Below the pieces are notes generated by a model. That model saw nothing but the letters and a program-made list of their open reading frames with translations. It was not told the DNA's origin and searched no databases. A DNA stretch of 64,000 nt, from NCBI GenBank assembly GCA_027489175.1, contig JAIYAE010000033.1:124001-188000 (forward strand). Reading direction: 5' to 3'. This DNA comes from Rhodobacter sp. (lineage in GTDB: Bacteria > Pseudomonadota > Alphaproteobacteria > Rhodobacterales > Rhodobacteraceae). Each line of letters opens with the position of its first letter. Positions within the stretch are counted from its first letter, which is position 1. Shown here one piece after another: positions 38,739-49,900 of the stretch. A program made the position numbers and the translations under genes.

Positions 38739-40148
38739 TCAGCAGCTGTAGTACATCTGGTACTCGATCGGGTGAGGGGTATGCTCATAGGCATAAACCT
38801 CTTCCCACTTCAGCGCCATGTAGCCTTCGAGCTGGTCCTTGGTGAAGACCTCACCCGCCAGCAGGAAGTCATGGTCCTTCTCCAACTCCTCCAAGGCCTC
38901 GCGAAGCGAGCCGCAGACAGTCGGGATCGCGGCCAGTTCTTCGGGCGGCAGATCGTAAAGGTCCTTGTCCGAAGCCGGGCCCGGATCGATCTTGTTCTTG
39001 ATCCCGTCCAGACCAGCCATCAGCAGGGCGGCAAACGCCAGATAGGGGTTCGCCGACGGATCGGGGAAACGGGCCTCAACACGCTTGGCTTTCGGCGACT
39101 CGGTCCACGGAATACGAACGCAGCCCGACCGGTTGCGGGCCGAATACGCGCGCAGAACCGGGGCTTCAAAGCCCGGGATCAGACGCTTGTAGCTGTTGGT
39201 GCCGGGGTTGGTCAGCGCGTTCAGCGCCTTGGCATGCTTCAGGATGCCGCCGATGAAATACAGGGCCTCCTGCGACAGGTCCGCATACTTGTCGCCCGCG
39301 AACAGCGGCTTGCCGCCCTTCCAGATCGACATGTTGACGTGCATCCCCGAGCCATTGTCGCCCTTCATGGGCTTCGGCATGAAGGTCACGGTCTTGCCGT
39401 AGGCGTGGGCCACGTTGTGGATCACGTATTTGTACTTTTGGATGTTGTCGGCCTGTTCGACCAGACCACCGAAGATCATCCCAAGTTCATGCTGGCAGGT
39501 CGCAACCTCGTGGTGGTGCTTGTCCACGCGGATGCCCATGCGCTTCATCGTCGACAGCATCTCGCCACGGATGTCCTGGGCTTCGTCCACCGGGTTGACC
39601 GGGAAATAGCCGCCCTTGTGGCCCGCGCGGTGGCCGTAGTTGCCGCCTTCGGTCACGGTGTCGGTGTTCCAGGCGGCTGCCTCGGCGTCGATCTCATAGG
39701 CCACCTTGCGGGGTGTCACCGAGTACCGCACGTCGTCAAACAGGAAGAATTCCGCTTCCGGCCCGAAATAGGCCGCATCGCCCACGCCCGAGGACTTGAG
39801 GTAAGCCTCAGCCTTCAGGGCGGTCTGGCGCGGGCAGCGGCTGTAGGCCTCGCCCGTGTCAGGCTCCACCACGACGCAATGCACGCACATGGTCTTTTCG
39901 GCGTAGAACGGGTCGATGTAGACCGATGCCGGATCCGGGATCAGCTTCATGTCGGATTGATCGATCGACTTCCAGCCCGCGATCGACGAGCCGTCGAACA
40001 TGAAGCCTTCCTCGAAGAAATCCTCATCCACAAGATCGGCCACCAGCGTGACGTGCTGCAGCTTGCCCTTGGGGTCGGTAAAGCGGATGTCGACGTATTC
40101 GACTTCCTCGTCCTTGATCAGTTTCAGAGCTTTCGCAACTGCGCTCAT
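38739..40148 (-). CDS. glnA: Glutamine synthetase, type I
   Basis: This 469-residue enzyme forms glutamine from glutamate, ammonia and ATP. The beta-grasp domain is followed by catalytic segments [31 protein letters not shown] and NRSGCVRIP. The adenylylation tyrosine lies in DLYDLPPEE near residue 395. ATG codons occur at 40151 and 40148, and GAAAGG is best placed for 40148. glnB is directly upstream on the same strand, the usual alphaproteobacterial glnBA operon. Activity is thus likely controlled by PII/GlnE and expression by NtrC. Confidence 0.98.
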   Translation of the reverse strand: MSAVAKALKLIKDEEVEYVDIRFTDPKGKLQHVTLVADLVDEDFFEEGFMFDGSSIAGWKSIDQSDMKLIPDPASVYIDPFYAEKTMCVHCVVVEPDTGEAYSRCPRQTALKAEAYLKSSGVGDAAYFGPEAEFFLFDDVRYSVTPRKVAYEIDAEAAAWNTDTVTEGGNYGHRAGHKGGYFPVNPVDEAQDIRGEMLSTMKRMGIRVDKHHHEVATCQHELGMIFGGLVEQADNIQKYKYVIHNVAHAYGKTVTFMPKPMKGDNGSGMHVNMSIWKGGKPLFAGDKYADLSQEALYFIGGILKHAKALNALTNPGTNSYKRLIPGFEAPVLRAYSARNRSGCVRIPWTESPKAKRVEARFPDPSANPYLAFAALLMAGLDGIKNKIDPGPASDKDLYDLPPEELAAIPTVCGSLREALEELEKDHDFLLAGEVFTKDQLEGYMALKWEEVYAYEHTPHPIEYQMYYSC

Positions 40149-40208
40149 CATGCTGCCTTTCGGTTTTGGTTTCGGTTAGGGCCTTGCGACCCGGTGTCAG
40201 GTCTGGGG

Positions 40209-40233
40209 CACGAATTTTCGCCGAAAATTCGTG
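40209..40233 (-). promoter_or_regulatory. Perfect inverted repeat between glnB and glnA
   Basis: CACGAATTTTCG and CGAAAATTCGTG form a perfect 12-base inverted repeat around one base, 9 bases after the glnB stop. As RNA it would be a stable hairpin in the intercistronic region. It might be a partial terminator, an RNA-processing site or a protein-binding dyad. No T-run follows on the minus strand. Confidence 0.6.
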
Positions 40234-40242
40234 GTCCCCGGA

Positions 40243-42514
<2,272 letters not shown>

Positions 42515-42531
42515 CGCCCCGACCTCAGGGG

Positions 42532-43641
42532 TCACTGCAAGAGCGACCAGATCCCCGCTGCTGCGGCAGCGACGAAAACGATCCCCGCCCCGATGATGTA
42601 GCCCAGGTTGCTGCTGACGACCGAGGGCGCGGGCCGAAGGGGGGCTGCTTCCGGCGGGGCGGCAGCTTCGGACCCGCCCTCTTCACCGCGACGGATGATT
42701 TCAATCCAGTCGGCGGCGCTGGGGATCCGGTCCTTTGACAGAACGCGCACCGACTTGTCTATCGCGGCCAGGAACCCGGGCGGATAGCCCGGAAAGCGGC
42801 CGTCCAGTGGCATGTAGGGATCGGCAGAGCCTTCGGCGACCAGCGCCAATCGGCGTTGGCTTTCGGGCGGAGCCTTGCCGGTGATGACGTGGTAGAACGT
42901 GGCACCCAGGGCATAAAGGTCGCTTGCGGGGCTTTGCTCGGCCCCGGTCAGGTAGAATTCTTGCGGCGAGTAGCCGTCCTTGACCACACGCCGCCCGGTC
43001 AGCACCCGCGTGGCCTGAGCGCCCTGTTCACTGGCGGCGCCAAAGTCGATCAGCACCGGGTTGCCCGTGCGATCAATCAGGATGTTGTCGGGCGAGATGT
43101 CGCGGTGCAGGATTCCCGCCTGATGGATGAACTCCACCGCGCTAAGCATCTTCTTCAGCATCTCGACGATCTGCTCTGGCGTGAAGGCCTGATCGGTGGA
43201 ATCCAGCACATCCAGCAGGTCCTTGCCGTCGATGTAGTCGATGGCCATGTAGGCGGTATCGTTGTCTTCAAAGACCTGATGCACGCCGACGATATTGGGA
43301 TGCACCAGCCGCGCCAGACTGCGGGCCTCTTCGACAAAGCTTTGCACGAAGCTGCGCAACTCGGTCTGATGTTTGCGAGACCGGGCGCGGACGATCGAGG
43401 TGCTGCGCCGGCAAAGCGCGTTCGGAAAGCATTCCTTGATGACGACGGTCCGCTCCAGCGAATCCTTTGCCAGATAGGTGATCCCGAACCCGCCCGAATT
43501 CAGGAAGCCCAAGATCGTGTACTGGCCGCCAAGGAGGGTTGTCCCCTGCTTCAGGTCATCAGCGAAGACGTCGGGATCAACCTTGTAGGGCTCGGCGTCT
43601 AGGCGGGGGTCAATCTGGGTCGGGCCGGGCATCGTTTGCAT
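42532..43641 (-). CDS. Membrane-anchored Ser/Thr protein kinase
   Basis: This 369-residue Hanks-type kinase has the glycine loop GGFGITYLAKD, catalytic Lys in VVIKECFP, the catalytic loop HRDISPDNIL, metal-binding DFGAA and a P+1/APE-like YSPQEFY. A C-terminal membrane helix (YIIGAGIVFVAAAAAGIWSLL) ends the protein, so the kinase domain faces the cytoplasm. The IKECFP variant of the beta-3 strand is typical of a proteobacterial subgroup. The start is at ATG 43641 or 43632. No phosphatase or FHA protein is adjacent; targets are unknown. Tail to tail with nnrED. Confidence 0.92.
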   Translation of the reverse strand: MQTMPGPTQIDPRLDAEPYKVDPDVFADDLKQGTTLLGGQYTILGFLNSGGFGITYLAKDSLERTVVIKECFPNALCRRSTSIVRARSRKHQTELRSFVQSFVEEARSLARLVHPNIVGVHQVFEDNDTAYMAIDYIDGKDLLDVLDSTDQAFTPEQIVEMLKKMLSAVEFIHQAGILHRDISPDNILIDRTGNPVLIDFGAASEQGAQATRVLTGRRVVKDGYSPQEFYLTGAEQSPASDLYALGATFYHVITGKAPPESQRRLALVAEGSADPYMPLDGRFPGYPPGFLAAIDKSVRVLSKDRIPSAADWIEIIRRGEEGGSEAAAPPEAAPLRPAPSVVSSNLGYIIGAGIVFVAAAAAGIWSLLQ

Positions 43642-44140
43642 TTCCAGTCTGGTACCATCACACGCAAGCGCCCGTCTGCTTTGTGGCCGACCGACCCCTG
43701 CTTCATGCACTGCCGTCCTGCGGCTTCACTTGCTGGCTTGTGCTATCTGCCCAATGCTTTACCGGCCTGAAAGGCTTGTGCAACCAAGCTTGTCACGTCT
43801 TCCGGCCAAGGTCAGCGGAAATGTTGGACGCTTTCAGGGCGGCATCGGCGGGTTGCATGGGCGGGCAAGGGGCAAGGTCTGGCCAGCCTCAAGCAAGCCT
43901 TGGGGTGAGATCTTCCGTCAAGATATTGAAATGTATATCGAATGCCGATCTGCGCGCTATGGCCTTTCCCGGGGAGCGGTTGTGTCCACCTGCACAGCTA
44001 CTGTGACCGGAAAGACAACAGGTGCAGGGACATGGCGGCATCTGCCCACATCCTAAGCGATTGTTCACCACCACCCGCTGCGCCTTCGGCGCGAACCCAC
44101 GGCGCCGCGCAGCGCGCGAATTGGTTGATTCGCGCCGGTT
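43642..44140. other. Long interval without a convincing gene
   Basis: About 500 bases lie between the start of the kinase gene and the stop of the FG-GAP gene. Open frames here lack protein-like composition and ribosome binding sites. Base composition is more even than in the flanks. I see a 7-base inverted repeat (CCTGCAC at 43989, GTGCAGG at 44022). There is also a hairpin GCGCGAAT-TGGTTG-ATTCGCGC at 44114-44135 just after the FG-GAP stop that may terminate that operon. A small RNA or kinase promoter could lie here; neither can be shown. Confidence 0.5.
44114..44135 (-). terminator. Possible terminator hairpin after the haloperoxidase/CRTAC1 operon
   Basis: A perfect 8-base stem GCGCGAAT/ATTCGCGC with loop TGGTTG begins five bases beyond the stop codon. 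No T-run follows on the minus strand, so rho-independent termination is doubtful. Confidence 0.4.
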
Positions 44141-45706
44141 TTATCCCGGCTGCCAGGCCTGCGCCGCCTGATCGGGCTGCAGGATCTGGAAGGTGCCCGC
44201 GCCCAAAGTCTGCCAGTCGCCTTCGCGCCCATCGGGCCAGATCACCCGCAACTCGGCCGTCGCGGCATCGCCAAGGCCAAAGTGCAGCCAGCCGACCGAC
44301 CCGCTGACATGCCCCCCACCCGAGGTGACCTCATGCCGTTCCACAAACTCGCCCCGCCGCACCTCGACCACGGCCCCGATCGCGTCACGGTTCGCGCCTG
44401 GCTGCTGCAGCCGGACCTGGACCCAGCCGCCCGTCGCATTGGCGTTGCCCCGCCAGACCTGCGCCGGGGTCCAGCGGTTGACGACCACGATGTCCAGCGC
44501 GCCGTCAAGGTTCAGGTCCACCACCTGCCCCCCGCGTGAGATGGCCATGCTGGCCACCCCCGCCCGGTCACCCGCCTCGACAAAAGTGCCATCCTCTTGC
44601 TGCAGCAACAGGTTGTTTGGGTCATTCTCGGCAAAGTCCGGCATCTTGGCGACGTTGCCCTTGGCCACGAACAGATCAAGCAACCCGTCGTTGTTGGCAT
44701 CGGCGAACTGGGCATGCCAGGCAGTCGAAGGCCGGGTGTCGCCGCCCGTATAGGGCCGGTGCGCGGTGATGCCTGACTTGAAGGCCAGATCGGCATAGAC
44801 CGGCTTGCCGCTTTCCGGGGCGGTCAGGATCTGGAACTTGTTGTCGGCCATACTGGTCAGGTAATAGTCGGGGTAGCCGTCCAGGGTGATATCGGCACTG
44901 GCGATGCCCATGCCCCAGATGCGCAGCCGTTTCCAGCCATCGTCCTTTTCGGTGAACAGGCGCGGTGCGGCACCGGGATCCAGGTGCCACATCTGCTCTT
45001 GCCCGCCCTTGTAATACTCGCGGTCGTTCGACACCCGCAAAGACGGCTGGCCCGAGCGGTTCCAGTCGGTGAACAGCATCGACAACGCGCAATAGGAGGG
45101 CGTCAGGGGCAGGGGTGGCGCAAACCTTTCCCCCTCGGGCCGGTGCAGCCAGTTGTCGGTGCAGGACCCCCAAGGAAACGCCTCTTCCTTGCGGTCGACA
45201 TAGTTGCCGACGGCAAGCGTGGGCCAGGTCTGCCCCTTTTCCCAGATCGCGGCAAAGGCGGTGGACCAGGCATCGCCACCGTCAAAGCCCCAGGCGGCGC
45301 TGGCGTCCTCGAACGCACAGTCGCCAAGTCCGCGCATCACGCGATTTTCGCCCAACCGCAAGACCACAAGATCCATGATCCCGTCGCTGTCGATATCGAG
45401 GGGATAGGCGCCCAGCACCGCGTCCATCGTCAGCGCTTCGGTCTTCTCGAACGACAGAGCCCCGCCTTGCGTGCTGCGGTTCAGATAAAGGGCCGAGGGC
45501 GAGGCCCCGCCGGACAGGAAGACTTCGGGAAAACCGTCGCCAGAGCAGTCGAAGGTCGCGACACCGCCGCCGACCATGTATTCCCATTCGCCTTCATAAA
45601 CGGTCGAAAAGCCTGCCGTCGCGGTTTCATCCGTAAAGCTCGGGATCACGGGTTCGGCCAGCGCGGGGGCGGCGGTCAGGGCAATGATCAGACTGGCGCG
45701 CATCAT
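44141..45706 (-). CDS. Exported FG-GAP/VCBS beta-propeller protein, CRTAC1 (ASPIC/UnbV) type
   Basis: This 521-residue protein has a signal peptide (TAAPALAEP) and repeated Ca-binding blades of FG-GAP type, with DxDxDG-like loops (DIDSDGIMDLVVL, DANNDGLLDLFVA, DLNLDGALDIVVV). A C-terminal ASPIC/UnbV domain has GANRDAIGAVVEV, TSGGGHVSGSVGWLHFGLG and VIWPDGREG. Such proteins bind calcium and are extracellular or periplasmic, with adhesion or scaffolding roles suspected. Its start overlaps the stop of the haloperoxidase-like gene (ATGA), so the two are translationally coupled. Confidence 0.88.
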   Translation of the reverse strand: MMRASLIIALTAAPALAEPVIPSFTDETATAGFSTVYEGEWEYMVGGGVATFDCSGDGFPEVFLSGGASPSALYLNRSTQGGALSFEKTEALTMDAVLGAYPLDIDSDGIMDLVVLRLGENRVMRGLGDCAFEDASAAWGFDGGDAWSTAFAAIWEKGQTWPTLAVGNYVDRKEEAFPWGSCTDNWLHRPEGERFAPPLPLTPSYCALSMLFTDWNRSGQPSLRVSNDREYYKGGQEQMWHLDPGAAPRLFTEKDDGWKRLRIWGMGIASADITLDGYPDYYLTSMADNKFQILTAPESGKPVYADLAFKSGITAHRPYTGGDTRPSTAWHAQFADANNDGLLDLFVAKGNVAKMPDFAENDPNNLLLQQEDGTFVEAGDRAGVASMAISRGGQVVDLNLDGALDIVVVNRWTPAQVWRGNANATGGWVQVRLQQPGANRDAIGAVVEVRRGEFVERHEVTSGGGHVSGSVGWLHFGLGDAATAELRVIWPDGREGDWQTLGAGTFQILQPDQAAQAWQPG

Positions 45707-47010
45707 GCTTCGGTCCTCAAGCCGGCGGCATAGGCCCCGACGGCGCGGCCCTGCTTCAGCCCGGCTTCGTTGCCGAACCGGAAGTGGATGCCGCCGTAAA
45801 GCCTTGATGCGGCAGCCTCTTCCGCTGCCGCCTCGAAGGACGCAAAGCTGCGGACGGGCAGACCCTCGGCCACATGCGTGTCGTCGTCAAAGGCGAAGTC
45901 TTCGCCAAAGATTGCGGTCAGGACCGTTGACGCCGCCCCCGACTGCGCCGAATGGCCCGAGGTGTATTCCGGGAAGGGCGGGGTGATCAGCAGCGGCTCC
46001 CACGTCTTGTCGATGTGGCGTTTGATGTAGGTCACCGGGCGCAGCAGGTTGTAGCGGAATTTGGTGTCCCAGCAGGCGATGAAGGCATCGGCCTGCGCGA
46101 CGCCCAGCTTGGCCAGCGTGGCCGCGATCACTTCGGTGGGCATCGCGCCGCGCTCGGCGATTTGCAGGACGATGGAAATCCAGTGCCCGGCGGGGGTGAA
46201 GGTCAGCATCGCATCATCCGACCAGAACCGCGCGATCAGCTTTTGTTCGTCGGTCAGGGCGCGTCCGGTGTCGTAGACCTCCTGCGCATAGGCGTGGAAT
46301 TCGGACGCCGGATCCTCACTGTAGTCGGGGTGCGGGCCAGGGTCCGTTGCCTTGGCCGAGGGCATCGCGAACGGCCGGTTCTGCGCCCAGCCGGGCAGAA
46401 GCGGGGCCTGTTGCATGCGGACAAGTGAAGTCGGCACCCAATCTTGCGGGCGTGTGCCGGGGGTGTAGTCCATGGGAAAGCCCATGTTTTCTACCACCGC
46501 GCCACCATCTTCCCGCGACCAGGCCAGAATGTGTTCGGCAATGGCCTTACCATGGGCGATGCTGCGATCCATCACGGCGGCATCAATGCCAGCCCCTGCA
46601 ACTTCGCCCATCTGGCGGCCCATCGCCTCCATCGCGCGCAGGCCGGTCGGGCCGGTGTTGCCGAACATCTCGGCCACCACGGCCTGAAGGGCTGCATGCA
46701 GCACGCACGGTTCGTCATAGTCGCCTGAGGGTCTGGCGGGCAGGGGCGCAAGGTCGGTCACCTGCCCGGCAAGGCTGCGCAAGGCGGGGTTGCCCGAGGC
46801 CAACGCCTCATGCGCGGTGATGCCGATATAGGCAAAGCCGCGCGCGGCGACGGGGGGCATGTAGGTGGCGGTGTGGCGCACCAGTTCCAGCACCAGCTTG
46901 TGCCAGGTCAGCAAAACCTGGCGGGAGATATCTGAACGGTCGGCCGCAAAGGCGGGCCGCGCCAAGGCCAGCAAGGGCAGGGCAAGGATCTGGCGGCGGT
47001 GCAGGTTCAT
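45703..47010 (-). CDS. Exported vanadium-dependent haloperoxidase-like protein (PAP2 superfamily)
   Basis: This 435-residue protein has a signal with an N-terminal RR (MNLHRRQILALPLLALARPA). The vanadate/phosphate-binding motifs are KFRYNLLRPVTY (K-x6-RP), PEYTSGHSAQSG (SGH with catalytic His) and SRLYGGIHFRFGNEAG (R and His). These enzymes oxidise halides with hydrogen peroxide, or act as acid phosphatases; the motifs do not separate the two. The start at ATG 47010 begins the signal. Coupled to the CRTAC1-like gene downstream. Confidence 0.88.
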   Translation of the reverse strand: MNLHRRQILALPLLALARPAFAADRSDISRQVLLTWHKLVLELVRHTATYMPPVAARGFAYIGITAHEALASGNPALRSLAGQVTDLAPLPARPSGDYDEPCVLHAALQAVVAEMFGNTGPTGLRAMEAMGRQMGEVAGAGIDAAVMDRSIAHGKAIAEHILAWSREDGGAVVENMGFPMDYTPGTRPQDWVPTSLVRMQQAPLLPGWAQNRPFAMPSAKATDPGPHPDYSEDPASEFHAYAQEVYDTGRALTDEQKLIARFWSDDAMLTFTPAGHWISIVLQIAERGAMPTEVIAATLAKLGVAQADAFIACWDTKFRYNLLRPVTYIKRHIDKTWEPLLITPPFPEYTSGHSAQSGAASTVLTAIFGEDFAFDDDTHVAEGLPVRSFASFEAAAEEAAASRLYGGIHFRFGNEAGLKQGRAVGAYAAGLRTEA

Positions 47011-47080
47011 GGTGGTCCCTCCCAAGACGATGGCGGGGTTATGCCAAGGGGAACCCCGGTCAAGCAAGTGAATGTTGGCG

Positions 47081-48454
47081 CTAACTGCGCCCGGTCAGCC
47101 AGTTACCCACTGCGGCAAGCTTCGACGGCCCCGCGCCCGGCCGCGCCTCGCGCCGGTCGGCGGCGTTCAGAAGGGCATACATGCCAGTGACGCCCAGCCA
47201 GCGGAGCGGTTCCGGCTCCCACGGGCGGACCTTTCGGTTGACCCATGGCAGATGGACAAGGTCTGTCTCGCGCCCAAGCACAAGATCGGCCAGCGTCCGC
47301 CCGGCCAGGTTTGAGGTTGAGACGCCGACCCCCACATAGCCCCCCGCCCAGCCAAGGCCGGTCGCGGGGTCAAGGCCCACCGTCGCGCACCAGTCGCGCG
47401 GCACGCCAAGAACCCCGCACCAGGCATGGTCGATGCGCGCCTTGGCGGCGGCGGGAAAGTGCTGGTGCAGGATGGCTGTCAGCCGCTTGATCGTCTCAGG
47501 GTCGGGCGCGCCGTTGGTGTCAAGGTTCGAGCCATAGCGATACGGCACCCCCCGCGCGCCCACGGTGATCCGCCCCTCACGCGTGCGCTGGCAATAGCAA
47601 TAGGCATTGGCAAAATCGCCAAGGATTTCATGCCCCTCCCAGCCGATCTGCGCCCAGACGTCCGGCCCTAGCGGTTCGGTCGCGATCTGGGCGGAGTTCA
47701 GGGGAAGCCAGTCCCGCTCCAGCCCCGGCAGGCCCGCCGTGAAGCCCTCGGTGCAGCGCAGGATCACCGGCGCGCGGACGGTGCCATGGTCGGTGGTGAC
47801 CACGCCCTTTTCATAGGCGGTGACCGTCGTCCCCTCGACCAGCCGCACGCCCAGACGTTCCACCGCAGCGGCCAAGCCCCGCACCAGTTTCGCTGGCTGC
47901 ACCCGGGCCACGTTCGTCACCACCATCGCGCCAAGGGCGCCCGGAATGCGGATGCGGTCAGCCAGGTCTGCCGCCCCCATCTCGAAGACGCGGGTCTCTT
48001 CGCCCCAGTGCCGGCGATGCGCCACCTCATCGCGCAAGCGGCCGACTTGCGCGGGCTTTGTCGCCACCATCAACTCATCCGTGCGCAGGATGTCGGCGTC
48101 GATCCCCTCGGCACCGGCGACGCGGATCACCTCATCCACCGTGCCATTCATCGCCTCGACCATGGCGCGAACGGCGTGCTCGGATGACCCCTCCAGATAC
48201 CGGGCGTGGTTCCAGGCAAAGCCGCCCGTCAGCCATCCCCCGTTCCGGCCCGAGGCGCCGAAACCGGCAAACTCCTTCTCGATCACCAGCACGTCCAGCG
48301 ACGGGTGCGCCTGTTTCAGGTAATAGGCCGTCCACAGCCCGCTGTAGCCAGCGCCAATGATCGCCACATCCGCAGTTGTGTCGCCCTGCAAGGATGCGCG
48401 GCGGTAGGGCAGGCTGATATCGTCATACCAGAAGGAAACGTCACCGATCTTCAT
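47081..48454 (-). CDS. FAD-dependent oxidoreductase (DadA/PuuB-like)
   Basis: This 457-residue flavoprotein begins near VSFWYDDI. The FAD-binding motif is VAIIGAGYSGLWTAYYL, GASGRNGGWLTGG is the second conserved loop, and a C-terminal GWAGGYVGVGVSTSNLAGRTLADL closes the FAD site. It fits the DAO family that oxidises amino acids or amines such as gamma-glutamylputrescine. The start at ATG 48454 is preferred because the conserved region starts right after it; an in-frame ATG at 48487 would add 11 residues. It is divergent from an SDR gene with 150 bases between. Confidence 0.88.
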   Translation of the reverse strand: MKIGDVSFWYDDISLPYRRASLQGDTTADVAIIGAGYSGLWTAYYLKQAHPSLDVLVIEKEFAGFGASGRNGGWLTGGFAWNHARYLEGSSEHAVRAMVEAMNGTVDEVIRVAGAEGIDADILRTDELMVATKPAQVGRLRDEVAHRRHWGEETRVFEMGAADLADRIRIPGALGAMVVTNVARVQPAKLVRGLAAAVERLGVRLVEGTTVTAYEKGVVTTDHGTVRAPVILRCTEGFTAGLPGLERDWLPLNSAQIATEPLGPDVWAQIGWEGHEILGDFANAYCYCQRTREGRITVGARGVPYRYGSNLDTNGAPDPETIKRLTAILHQHFPAAAKARIDHAWCGVLGVPRDWCATVGLDPATGLGWAGGYVGVGVSTSNLAGRTLADLVLGRETDLVHLPWVNRKVRPWEPEPLRWLGVTGMYALLNAADRREARPGAGPSKLAAVGNWLTGRS

Positions 48455-48604
48455 TCCCGCACGCCCCGTGACCCAGTCCGTTGACATCTTGGTAGGCCCC
48501 GAAAGACGCCCTCGGCAAGCGCTTTCCCGCCGCCAGGATGGCTTGGGGCCGGTCTTGCCCTGTGCTAGGCCTTGGCCCTGACCCCGCATGAAGGACCAAA
48601 AGCG

Positions 48605-49303
48605 ATGACCCAGAAGACCTGCCTTGTGACCGGCGCCGGGCGCGGGATTGGTGCGGCCATCGCCCGCCAGATGCATGCCCGCGGCTACGCGGTGGTGCTG
48701 ATGTCGCCATCAGATTCTTGCGAAAAGCTGGCCGCAGACCTTGGCGGGGTCGCCCACCGTGGCGTGGTGCAGAACCCCGACGACCTGAACGCCCTCGTCG
48801 ATCTGGCGATGACGACCCACGGCCGCATCGATGCCGTCCTGAACCACACCGGCCACCCGCCAAAGGGCGACCTTTTGGACATCACCGACGAAAATTGGGA
48901 CGCAGCACATGACATGATCGTCAAGCCGGTGATCCGCATGGCCCGCCTCGTGACGCCGATCATGGCCGCGCAAGAGGGCGGGTCCATCGTGAATGTCACC
49001 ACCTATGCCGTGGCTGAACCCTCGCTCTGGTTCCCTGCGTCCTGCGTCTACCGTGCCGGGGTTGCGTCCTTCACCAAACTCTACTCGGACCGCTATGGCG
49101 CGCAGAACATCCGGATGAACTGCCTGGCCCCCGGCTTTACCGACAGCCTTGATGTCGGAAAATACGGCGACCTGGCCGCCCTGAAGCGCATCGCCCGGGT
49201 CGAGGAACAGGCCAAGGCCGCTGCCTTTCTTCTGACCGACGACAGCAGCTACATGACCGGACAGACCATGATCGTCGACGGCGGCGTTACCCGGCATGTC
49301 TGA
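48605..49303 (+). CDS. SDR-family protein lacking the canonical YxxxK lysine
   Basis: This 232-residue Rossmann protein has the dinucleotide motif TGAGRGIG and the C-terminal TGQTMIVDGG typical of classical short-chain dehydrogenases. In the active-site region, Tyr149 is followed by Val153 where Lys is expected (YRAGV). The usual SS before it is replaced by TT (VNVTTY). A Lys occurs at 158, in SFTK. The protein may thus use a shifted residue or be non-catalytic. The start ATG 48605 fits the family. No frame errors are seen. Confidence 0.85.
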   Translation: MTQKTCLVTGAGRGIGAAIARQMHARGYAVVLMSPSDSCEKLAADLGGVAHRGVVQNPDDLNALVDLAMTTHGRIDAVLNHTGHPPKGDLLDITDENWDAAHDMIVKPVIRMARLVTPIMAAQEGGSIVNVTTYAVAEPSLWFPASCVYRAGVASFTKLYSDRYGAQNIRMNCLAPGFTDSLDVGKYGDLAALKRIARVEEQAKAAAFLLTDDSSYMTGQTMIVDGGVTRHV

Positions 49304-49311
49304 GGGCATAA

Positions 49312-49388
49312 TGGTAGGCCCGGAGGGACTCGAACCCCCAACCAAGGCGTTATGAGCGCCCTGCTCTAACCAATTGAGCTACAGGCCC
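49312..49388 (-). tRNA. tRNA with CAT anticodon (Ile2 or elongator Met)
   Basis: A full cloverleaf folds on the minus strand: GGGCCTG acceptor 5' arm, TAGCTCAATTGGTTAGAGC D arm, and GGGCG-CTCATAA-CGCCT anticodon arm. The T arm has GGTTCGAGTC, and the 3' end is encoded CCA. With anticodon CAT and the CTCATAA loop it is either the lysidine-modified tRNA-Ile2 or elongator tRNA-Met; I favour Ile2. Two G-U pairs occur in the acceptor stem. Confidence 0.95.
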
Positions 49389-49597
49389 GTACCCCGCTTG
49401 GTATCATGCAGACCCGACGCGTCAAGACAGCGCTTGCGGTGAAACCGGGCGGACATGGTTCGTCATCGGTTGCTTCGCGCAAATCGGACACGCAATCGGA
49501 AATTTTGCTCGGCCATACAAAACGGGAATTGTCGGAATGAAAATCTCCCCATACCGTCCATGAAGGTATCAAATCATGTGAATATGGAAATCGCAGA

Positions 49598-49831
49598 ATG
49601 AACACAGTCGTACGGATCATGGCCGGCAGCTTCGCTACGGTGGTTGGCTTCGCGCACACAGCGCTGGCGGGCAACGCTTATGAGGCGGCGCCGACCGTGG
49701 CCGACAACGGGTCCGAGGCAGGTGTGTTTCTGCTGCTCGCAATTGGCGCGCTGATCGTGATCAAAAGCGTCGCGACCCCAAAGCCCAGCCAGGACGCTGA
49801 AACCCCGGCCGACGCCGAAAAGAGTGAATAA
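49598..49831 (+). CDS. Small exported single-helix membrane protein
   Basis: This 77-residue protein has a signal peptide (VVGFAHTALA) and a short loop with GNAYEAAPTVADNGSEAG. A membrane helix (VFLLLAIGALIVIKS) and an acidic tail follow. A weak GGAAA precedes the ATG by about ten bases. No family is recognised. It is isolated between the tRNA and the hydroxylase gene. The codon use is similar to its neighbours. Confidence 0.6.
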   Translation: MNTVVRIMAGSFATVVGFAHTALAGNAYEAAPTVADNGSEAGVFLLLAIGALIVIKSVATPKPSQDAETPADAEKSE

Positions 49832-49900
49832 CCCGTAACGGTTCCAGCGCCTTACGGCAGTCCCGGCCCCAGTTGGGCCGGACTGCCTGAGGCGTGTCAC

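Noticed and set aside
43730-44056. 108-codon plus-strand frame in the long gap
   Set aside because: No ribosome binding site, no protein-like hydrophobic or motif pattern.
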